From Streptomyces sp. NBRC 110035 (GTDB lineage: Bacteria > Actinomycetota > Actinomycetes > Streptomycetales > Streptomycetaceae): a stretch of DNA of 64,000 nucleotides. The stretch covers positions 186,001 through 250,000 of the forward strand of contig NZ_BBNN01000018.1 of assembly GCF_000829695.1 (NCBI RefSeq), given 5' to 3'. Shown one piece after another: positions 18,392-27,051 of this stretch (the first letter of the stretch is position 1; every line of letters begins with the position of its first letter). A program made the position numbers and the translations under genes. The notes under the pieces are model-generated. The model ran no database searches, had not been told where the DNA came from, and worked only from the letters and a program-made list of their open reading frames with translations.

Positions 18392-20218
18392 TCAGGCCCC
18401 TGCCTTGCTGAGGACTGTGGGTGGTTCGGCCTCTTCGTGGAATTCGAGCTGTCGGCGCCGGTTGGGGATGAGTCCTTCGGGGCGGAAGCGCATGAGGAGG
18501 ACGAGTGCGAGTCCGAAGGCGAGGAGTTGGTAGTCGCCGAGGAACTGGAGTTTGGCGGGGATGAGGTAGAGCAGTGCTGCGCCGACGAGGGGTCCGCTGA
18601 TGGTGCCCATGCCGCCGAGGACGACGGCGGCGAGGAGGAAGGCGCTGTTGGGTGGGACGACGTGGGCGAACTGGTACTGCTCGGGGGTGACGGTGTAGGT
18701 GACGTGGGCCTGGACGGTGCCGGCGAGGCCGGCGAGTGTGGCGCCGAGGGCGAAGGCGATGAGTTTGACGCGGAAGCCGTTGATGCCCATGGCGAGGGCG
18801 GCGGTTTCGTCTTCGCGGATGGCTACCCAGGCTCGGCCGATGCGGGAGTCGCTGCTGCGTCGGAAGACGATGACGACGATCAGCGTGATGAGGAGCATGA
18901 GCAGGAAGTAGTTGGCGAAGCGGCCGATGGTGAAGCCGGCGATGCTGTGTTCCTGGCCGAAGTCGAAGCCGAGGATGTTGAGGTTGGGGATGGAGGAGAT
19001 GCCGTTGGAGCCGTTGGTGATGTCGGGTCCGGAGGTGCCGTCGGTGTTGAGGACGGCGATGCGGAAGATTTCGCCGAAGCCGAGGGTGACGATGGCGAGG
19101 TAGTCGCCGCGCAGGCGGAGGGTGGGGGCTCCGATGAGGACGCCGAAGACCATGGCGACGGCTGCGCCGAGGAGGGCGCTGAGCCAGAAGGGGAGGTGGA
19201 TGTCGAAGGGGCTGGAGGGGCTTCCGGAGACCATGGCGGCGGTGTAGGCGCCGACGCCGAGGAAGGCGACGTATCCGAGGTCGAGGAGGCCGGCGAGGCC
19301 GACGACGATGTTGAGGCCGAGTGCGACGGTGGCGAAGATGAGGATGTAGACGCCGATGGTGGCGTACTGGTCGTCGGACTGGGTGAAGGGGAAGGCGGCG
19401 GCTGCGACGAAGGCGCCGATGAGGGTGACGTTGCGGTGTTCGGCGGTGATGGCGGAGATGCGGTTGATGAGTCCGGCTTTGGTGAGGGCGGCGAAGCCGA
19501 AGCCGGCGGTGATGAGGAAGCCGATGAAGAGTTCGTCGTATTCGGTGCCGATGCCGTAGGTGAAGACGATCAGGCCGAGGGCGAGGGCGGCGACGATGAT
19601 GAGGATTTCGGCGTAGGCGGGCAGTTCGCGTGCGGGCCGGGTGCGGCCGGTGGCGATGGATGCGCGCAGGACGGTGATGTTGTGCCGGGTGGTGTGGCGG
19701 AGTTTTTCCCAGCTGCTGTCGTCGGGGTCGTGGGGGTCGGGTGCGGGTCGTTCGAAGGGGAGGGCGTGGGCGCCGAGGAGGGCTGTGAGGGTGGTGAGGG
19801 CTGCGATCCAGCCGCCGGGTTCGAGGTTGACGATTCCGCCGAGGTTGATGCTGATGGCGGTGACGGTGTACCAGGTGGTGGCGAAGGTGCCGGTGGCGGC
19901 GAGTTTGAGGGCGCTGTCGGCTCCTGCGGGGGTGAGCCATTGGAGGCCTTTGGTGCCGTAGGAGGCGAGGCCGAGGAGGGTGGTGAGGAGGCCGCCGATG
20001 AGGACGAGGACCTGGAGGCCGCCGGGGTAGCCGTAGTAGGTGAGGTCGCCGGGGAATTCGCTGGTCCAGGTCCAGGCGAGGAGGGTGGAGAGGGCGGTGA
20101 GGGCGGCGCTGCCGGTGGCGAGGGCGCGGCCGGTGTGCGGGGGTATGCCGATGAGGCCTGTGGGGGTGGGGGTGGTGGGGGTGTGGGGGGTCTTGGGGGT
20201 GGTGGTGTGTGTGGTCAT
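18392..20218 (-). CDS. livM: Branched-chain amino acid ABC permease LivM, extended
   Basis: 608-residue membrane permease. The C-terminal ~330 residues match LivM (ATVALGLNIVVGLAGLLDLGYVAFLGVGAYTAA; LRLRGDYLAIVTLGFGEIFRI; GRAWVAIREDETAALAMGIN; GGMGTISGPLVGAALL). The N-terminal ~270 residues are an extension with about five to seven extra hydrophobic helices separated by loops, including a polar loop with HDPDDSSWEKL. A shorter extension is usual outside actinobacteria. The ATG is followed by a Thr/Pro-rich start (MTTHTTTPKTPH). It is 5 bases after livH and 5 bases before livG. Confidence 0.94.
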   Translation of the reverse strand: MTTHTTTPKTPHTPTTPTPTGLIGIPPHTGRALATGSAALTALSTLLAWTWTSEFPGDLTYYGYPGGLQVLVLIGGLLTTLLGLASYGTKGLQWLTPAGADSALKLAATGTFATTWYTVTAISINLGGIVNLEPGGWIAALTTLTALLGAHALPFERPAPDPHDPDDSSWEKLRHTTRHNITVLRASIATGRTRPARELPAYAEILIIVAALALGLIVFTYGIGTEYDELFIGFLITAGFGFAALTKAGLINRISAITAEHRNVTLIGAFVAAAAFPFTQSDDQYATIGVYILIFATVALGLNIVVGLAGLLDLGYVAFLGVGAYTAAMVSGSPSSPFDIHLPFWLSALLGAAVAMVFGVLIGAPTLRLRGDYLAIVTLGFGEIFRIAVLNTDGTSGPDITNGSNGISSIPNLNILGFDFGQEHSIAGFTIGRFANYFLLMLLITLIVVIVFRRSSDSRIGRAWVAIREDETAALAMGINGFRVKLIAFALGATLAGLAGTVQAHVTYTVTPEQYQFAHVVPPNSAFLLAAVVLGGMGTISGPLVGAALLYLIPAKLQFLGDYQLLAFGLALVLLMRFRPEGLIPNRRRQLEFHEEAEPPTVLSKAGA

Positions 20219-20223
20219 CGGTG

Positions 20224-21156
20224 TCACGCCCTGTCCGCGACGCGCTCGCCGAGCAGGCCTTGGGGCCTGAAGAGGAGCACGAGGATGAGGAGTACGAACG
20301 CCCAGACGTCGGCCCAGGACTGGCTGCCGAACTGGTTCATGCCGGGGATGTCGGAGATGTAGGCGGTGGACAGGGCTTCGGCGATGCCGAGGACGAGGCC
20401 GCCGAGCATGGCTCCGTAGATGTTGCCGATGCCGCCGAGGACGGCGGCGGTGAAGGCTTTGAGTCCGAGGATGAAGCCCATGCGGAAGTCGATCTGGCCG
20501 TATTTGAGGCCGTAGGCGACGCCGCCGACGGCGGCGAAGACGGCGCCGAGGGCGAAGGCGACCACGATGATGCGGTCGGTGTTGATGCCCATGAGTTTGG
20601 CGGTGTCGGGGTCCTGGGCGGTGGCTTGCATGCCGCGTCCGGTGCGGGTGCGCATGACGAAGTAGCCGAGGATGGCCATGCTGAGGGGGGCGGCGCAGAG
20701 GACGAAGATGTCGCCGGTCTGGATGGTGACGGAGCCGATGTCGAAGGGGCCGCCGGGGATGCTGGGGAAGGTGTGGGCGGATTTCGCGTCGGGGTACCAG
20801 GCCCATACGGCTTGCTGGAGGGCGAGGGAGAGGCCGATGGCGGTGATGAGGGGGGCGAGGCGTGGGGCGCCTCGGAGGGGCCGGTAGGCGAATCGTTCCG
20901 CTCCGACGGCGACGGTGGCGGAGACGAGCATCGCGCCGATGATCATGAGGGGGAGGGCGATGAGCATGGAGGTGCCGTCGGGCAGGATGTAGAGGTAGAC
21001 CGTGAGTGCGCCGAAGGCGCCGGTCATGAAGATCTCGCCGTGGGCGAAGTTGATGAGCTGGACAATGCCGTAGACCATTGTGTAGCCGAGGGCGACCAGC
21101 CCGTACATGGATCCCAGTAGCAGGCCGTTGACCAGCTGCTGCGGCAGTTCGTTCAC
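20224..21156 (-). CDS. livH: Branched-chain amino acid ABC permease LivH
   Basis: 310-residue permease with about eight membrane helices. Family motifs: GSMYGLVALGYTMVYGIVQLINFAHGEIFMTGAF near the start, GRGMQATAQDPDTAKLMGIN in the coupling loop, and GGIGNIYGAMLGGLVLGIAE near the end. It pairs with LivM to form the channel. GTG start with GGAGG 7 bases upstream. A strong hairpin lies between livJ and this gene, so its expression is probably lower than that of the binding protein. Confidence 0.95.
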   Translation of the reverse strand: MNELPQQLVNGLLLGSMYGLVALGYTMVYGIVQLINFAHGEIFMTGAFGALTVYLYILPDGTSMLIALPLMIIGAMLVSATVAVGAERFAYRPLRGAPRLAPLITAIGLSLALQQAVWAWYPDAKSAHTFPSIPGGPFDIGSVTIQTGDIFVLCAAPLSMAILGYFVMRTRTGRGMQATAQDPDTAKLMGINTDRIIVVAFALGAVFAAVGGVAYGLKYGQIDFRMGFILGLKAFTAAVLGGIGNIYGAMLGGLVLGIAEALSTAYISDIPGMNQFGSQSWADVWAFVLLILVLLFRPQGLLGERVADRA

Positions 21157-21205
21157 CGCATGTCCTCCGAGACGTTCGGAATGTTCGACGGATGGGGCCG
21201 GATGC

Positions 21206-21247
21206 GAGCCGCGCGGGGCGCCAGTGGTGTGGCGCCCCGCGCGGCTC
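21206..21247 (-). terminator. Strong hairpin between livJ and livH
   Basis: Perfect 18-base arms (GAGCCGCGCGGGGCGCCA and its complement) with a 6-base loop. In this position it would act as a partial terminator or an mRNA 3' stabiliser so that livJ product exceeds the permease and ATPase products, as in other binding-protein operons. Confidence 0.75.
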
Positions 21248-21265
21248 GGTGGGTGCGGGCTTGGG

Positions 21266-22501
21266 TCAGCCGGTGTAGGTGCCGGACTTGACGTCGTTCC
21301 AGTCGCCGTTCTCGACGGCGTAGACGGTGAGCTGCTTGTTGGTGGCGTCGCCGAACTCGTCGAAGGCGACGGGGCCGGTGACTCCGTCGAAGGAGACGTC
21401 CTGCATGGCGGCGGTGACCTTTTCGCGGGCGTCGTCGGGGAGTTTGCCGTCGTTGTCCTCGACGACCTTCTTGACGGCTTCGATGACGGCCCAGGCCGAG
21501 TCGTAGCTGTAGCCGCCGTAGGCCTCGTAGTCCTCCTTGTAGTTCCCGGCCTCGTAGTTGGCCACGAACTCCTTGGCGGAGGGGAGGTCTTCGACGGGGG
21601 CGCCGACGGAGGTGGCGAGGTCGCCGGTGCCGGTGGTGCCGGCGAGCTTGATGAACTCGGCGCTGTAGATGCCGTCGCCGCCGACGAGGGGGATCTTGGC
21701 GCCTGCGGCCTTGATCTGCTTGCTGAGGGGGCCGGCCTGGGGGTATTCGCCGCCGTAGTAGACGACGTCGGCGCCGGAGTTCTTGACCTTGGTGGCGACT
21801 GCGGAGAAGTCCTTGGTGTCGGGGTTGATGTGCTCGGTGCCCACGACGTCGCCGCCGAGTTCCTTGAACTCGTCGGTGAAGGTGCCGGCGAGGCCGGCGC
21901 CGTAGGTCTTTTTGTCGTCGATGACGAAGACCTTGCGCTTCTTGGAGTCGTTGTACAGGTACTGGGCGGCGAAGGGGCCCTGGATGGCGTCCGTGGTCGC
22001 GGTACGGAAGTAGGACTTGTAGGTGCGTACCGGCTTGGTCTGCCAGTCGGTGCCCTGGGTGAGGGCGGGGCTGGTGTTGGCGGGTGAGACCTGGACGAGC
22101 TTGGCGTCGTCGAGGACCTTCTGCATGGATTCGCCGACGGAGGAGTTCAGCGGGCCGACGACGCCGAGGACTTCGTCGTTGGCGACGAACTTGGTGGCGT
22201 TCTGCTGGCCGGAGGAGGGCTGTGCCTGGTCGTCGAGGGCTTCGACCTTGAAGGTGATGCCTTCGACGGTCTTTTCCTTGTTGGCGGTCTTGGCGGCGAG
22301 GTCCACGGAGTTCTTGATGCCGAGGCCCAGCGCGGACAGGTCGCCGGTCAGCGGCGCGTCGACGCCGATGACGACGGTGGTGCCGCCGTTGCCGGAGTCC
22401 GAGCTGCCGCCGCCGTTCTCGTCGCGCGAACCGCAAGCGGTGAGGGTGAGTGCTCCCGCCGCCAAGGCAGCGGTGACGGCGATGAGTGAACGTTGACGCA
22501 C
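21266..22501 (-). CDS. livJ: Branched-chain amino acid-binding lipoprotein
   Basis: 411-residue periplasmic-binding-protein type I (Leu/Ile/Val family), tethered outside the membrane. Signal peptide with lipobox ending LTLTAC, followed by a Gly/Ser-rich linker. Family features: VVIGVDAPLTGDLSALG, VGVVGPLNSSVG, and VVYYGGEYPQAGPL. Start GTG 22501 follows AAAGGA with an 8-base gap. The 5' untranslated region contains an inverted repeat CGTTTCC-CGGT-GGAAACG (22526-22543). It is the first gene of the five-gene importer operon. Substrate is inferred from operon context. Confidence 0.94.
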   Translation of the reverse strand: MRQRSLIAVTAALAAGALTLTACGSRDENGGGSSDSGNGGTTVVIGVDAPLTGDLSALGLGIKNSVDLAAKTANKEKTVEGITFKVEALDDQAQPSSGQQNATKFVANDEVLGVVGPLNSSVGESMQKVLDDAKLVQVSPANTSPALTQGTDWQTKPVRTYKSYFRTATTDAIQGPFAAQYLYNDSKKRKVFVIDDKKTYGAGLAGTFTDEFKELGGDVVGTEHINPDTKDFSAVATKVKNSGADVVYYGGEYPQAGPLSKQIKAAGAKIPLVGGDGIYSAEFIKLAGTTGTGDLATSVGAPVEDLPSAKEFVANYEAGNYKEDYEAYGGYSYDSAWAVIEAVKKVVEDNDGKLPDDAREKVTAAMQDVSFDGVTGPVAFDEFGDATNKQLTVYAVENGDWNDVKSGTYTG

Positions 22502-23168
22502 GATCCAGTCCTTTCCCCTGACGGTCGTTTCCCGGTGGAAACGGCCGAGTCGAGCGCGGGGCCGAAGTGATAATCGGGGTGCGCGGTGACTGGCCGTGAC
22601 TCTAAGCGGGTGGGGGGAACGGGGAGGAGGGTCTGGACCATGCTGTGACTCTCTTGTTATGACACGACGTATTGCAGAGCGGTACCGAGTGGGGGGAACG
22701 GCGGAATTCAAGCCGTTTTGACCTGTCCGGATGGTGAGAAACCGCAGGACCGGGCGGGGTGTGTTCAGGCGTATCAGGGGTTTTGGTGATTACCGAAAAT
22801 CGTTGCTGCAGGCGACCTGCAGGCGACCTGCAGGCGACCTGCAGGGCCAGGGAGAGGTCCTGTGCGTACCGTGGTCCGAGGGTGAAGCTGTGGGTCTGCA
22901 TTGCGTGCGTATTACGCAGAGTTACATCCAGGAAAGGGAGTCCGGCGTTCCCCGGCAATCCTCCGCATTCCGTGATGCGCAGGGTGACGGCGATCCTGTG
23001 GGGGGACCCCGCTTTTGTCCGGAAAGGGGCGTGCGGGCTGGAGGTCGCGGAAAGGCCGGCGTACGGCTGGGATGTGCGGGTGACGGTGACCGGAGGGCCT
23101 GATTCCACGACGGGTTCGATGGTGAAGGTGAAATTCCGTTTGTCTGTGCCCGGGCCTGCGGGCTGCGG
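22502..23168. other. Intergenic region upstream of livJ
   Basis: No supported gene. It should hold the liv promoter (minus strand); TAGAGT and GATTAT hexamers are possible -10 boxes, without clear -35 boxes. It also contains an imperfect DasR-like palindrome at 22629-22640 and an 11-base tandem repeat at 22806-22845. The sequence is AT-richer around 22660-22800 than the surrounding DNA. Confidence 0.6.
22806..22845. repeat. 11-bp tandem repeat (CTGCAGGCGAC)n
   Basis: Three full copies of CTGCAGGCGAC and a partial fourth (CTGCAGG). Each unit holds the palindrome CTGCAG, so identical sites recur about once per helical turn on one face of the DNA. It lies about 305 bases before the livJ start. 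Confidence 0.85.
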
Positions 23169-23453
23169 TTACGGGTAGCTGACGGTCGTCGCTCCGGACG
23201 GCAACGGCGGTGCGGGCGGCGGGGGTTGCCGGGGCCGGGTGACGTGCAGGAGGGTGCCGGCCGCGAGGACGGCCGCCGCGGTGAGGGCGACGAGTACGGT
23301 CCGGCGGTGACGCCCGTACCGCCGCGTGAGGCACTCGCGGCGAGAGCCGAGGAATCCGAGGAATCCGAGGAGTCCGCGGGGGCCGCGGGGGAGCGGCGGG
23401 GCGGACGGGGGGCGGGTTCCGTCGCCGGGTTCCACGGGGCCGACGGCGTTCAC
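23169..23453 (-). CDS. Small membrane protein of unknown function
   Basis: 94 residues. Not recognised. An N-terminal ~45-residue Pro/Gly/Arg-rich cytoplasmic part is followed by one hydrophobic helix (TVLVALTAAAVLAAGTLLHV), then a Pro-rich outer tail ending SGATTVSYP. GTG start overlaps the stop of the upstream lipoprotein gene (GTGA), so the two are coupled and probably function together at the cell surface. Confidence 0.6.
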   Translation of the reverse strand: MNAVGPVEPGDGTRPPSAPPLPRGPRGLLGFLGFLGSRRECLTRRYGRHRRTVLVALTAAAVLAAGTLLHVTRPRQPPPPAPPLPSGATTVSYP

Positions 23454-23977
23454 CGCCAGGCGCCTTCGTCCGGTCCGCCGGGGCGGTACCGCTCGGCGCA
23501 GGCCTCGCGGACGTGACGGCCGATCACCTCGTGCGCGGCCGCGGTGCCCTGGCGCTCGCGGGCGGGGCGGGCGGCGTCCACGGCGTCGCGCAGGATGTCG
23601 TACTGGCCGTTGGACAGGCCCATCGACTGGTAGTCGCCGTAGGAGGTGCCGTCCAGCACCTCGCGGGCCCAGTGGGTGACGATCCGTACGCACACGTCCT
23701 CGGGGGCGGTCGCCGGCGGTGAGGACGCCGGGGACGCCGACGGCAGGGACGGTGCCGGGGCGCCGGCACGTCCGGACGGGCCGCATCCGGCTGCCAGGAG
23801 GACGGTCACGAGGGCAGCGGGCAACGCGGTCGTGAAGCCCGGCGGGAGGAGACCGGGGAACGACGGGAGGAGTCCGAGGAGTGAGGGGAGCGGCGGGAGA
23901 GGAGGGAGCGGCGCCGGTGTGCGCAGGGGGCGGCCGGGGCCCCGCGTGGCGGGCCGGGTGGCGCCTCCCCGTTCCAT
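23450..23977 (-). CDS. Small putative lipoprotein of unknown function
   Basis: 175 residues. A long Pro/Leu-rich N-terminus precedes a hydrophobic segment with a lipobox (VTVLLAAGC); the true start may therefore be later than ATG 23977. After a Ser/Ala/Pro linker comes a compact ~85-residue domain (EDVCVRIVTHWAREVLDGTSYGDYQSMGLSNGQYD... REACAERY) with two cysteines that could form a disulfide. I do not recognise the domain. It is the first gene of a two-gene unit with the small membrane protein downstream. Confidence 0.65.
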   Translation of the reverse strand: MERGGATRPATRGPGRPLRTPAPLPPLPPLPSLLGLLPSFPGLLPPGFTTALPAALVTVLLAAGCGPSGRAGAPAPSLPSASPASSPPATAPEDVCVRIVTHWAREVLDGTSYGDYQSMGLSNGQYDILRDAVDAARPARERQGTAAAHEVIGRHVREACAERYRPGGPDEGAWR

Positions 23978-24080
23978 GTCCGCACGGTAGGACGCCCACG
24001 GCTCCCGGGCAATGGGCGGGCGGCGGGTGGTGCGGGGCGGTCACGCGCCCCGCACCCACTTGGCCGGTCGGCCCGTCGGG

Positions 24081-24575
24081 TCAGCCCGTCGCGGTGCCGA
24101 AGGCCTGCTGCGCGTCCTTCGGACCGAGGTCGCGCAGCAGGCAGGTCAGGCGCGCGGTGCACACCCGCTGGCCGGCCTCGTCGCTGATGACGATCTCGTA
24201 CGTGGCGGTGGAGCGTCCCCGGTGCACCGGGGTGGCGACCCCGGTGACCAGTCCGGAGCGCACGCCGCGGTGGTGGGTGCAGTTGAGGTCGACGCCCACG
24301 GCGATCCGGCCGGCGCCGCCGTGCAGCATCGACCCCACCGACCCGAGGGTCTCGGCCAGGACGGCGGAGGCGCCGCCGTGCAGCAGCCCGTAGGGCTGGG
24401 TGTTGCCCTCCACCGGCATCGTCCCGACGACGCGCTCGGCCGAGGCCTCCAGGATCTGCACGCCCATGCGGGCGCCGAGGTGGCCGGCGGAGAACAGTGC
24501 CCGCAGGTCCACGCCGAGCGAGGCGTACTCGTCGATGACCTCCTGCGGGAACGTGACGTGCTGCTGCTCTCCCAT
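24081..24575 (-). CDS. Hotdog-fold thioesterase (PaaI-like)
   Basis: 164 residues, PaaI/YbgC-like acyl-CoA thioesterase. The fold signature is seen in GNTQPYGLLHGGASAVLAETLGS, where the Asn and the HGG segment lie at the active site, and the later GVDLNCTHHRGVRSGLVTG strand region. It probably hydrolyses aromatic or short acyl-CoAs; the substrate is unknown. ATG 24575 is the first codon that keeps the family start (MGEQQHVTF). A perfect inverted repeat of TetR-operator type lies 59 bases upstream, at the end of the preceding gene. Confidence 0.88.
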   Translation of the reverse strand: MGEQQHVTFPQEVIDEYASLGVDLRALFSAGHLGARMGVQILEASAERVVGTMPVEGNTQPYGLLHGGASAVLAETLGSVGSMLHGGAGRIAVGVDLNCTHHRGVRSGLVTGVATPVHRGRSTATYEIVISDEAGQRVCTARLTCLLRDLGPKDAQQAFGTATG

Positions 24576-24633
24576 GGGGCCGGGCTCCGTTCGTCGTGAT
24601 CCCCGAGGCGGTGCGGCTGCGCCGCCGTACCGC

Positions 24634-24646
24634 ACTGAGTAAACGC

Positions 24647-24651
<5 letters not shown>
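24634..24651. promoter_or_regulatory. Palindrome of TetR-operator type before the thioesterase gene
   Basis: ACTGAG-TAAACG-CTCAGT: perfect 6-base arms with a 6-base spacer, 59-76 bases upstream of the thioesterase start on the minus strand and overlapping the last codon of the upstream oxidoreductase gene. Size and layout match many TetR-family operators. No TetR gene is in this window. Confidence 0.5.
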
Positions 24652-26926
<2,275 letters not shown>

Positions 26927-27051
26927 CGCGCACTCCTCTTCGCGTACACATGTGAGGTACGCCTCCGATCCTCGCACGGGAGGCGACGACGGAGGCCGGG
27001 CGTGAGCGGGTGCGGGGCCGGGTGTCAGCGTCGCGTGGCAGGATCGGGGGC

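Noticed and set aside
18437..20362. A 641-codon open frame opposite livM/livG
   Set aside because: Highly biased composition (Glu, Gly, Asp, Val) with no domain; it arises from the codon bias of the liv genes.
22806..22845. Possible CRISPR array
   Set aside because: The units are only 11 bases, directly adjacent, without spacers and without cas genes.
22602..23178. Small genes on either strand in the livJ upstream region
   Set aside because: Frames are short, lack ribosome sites, include the tandem repeat and show no third-position bias typical of Streptomyces genes.
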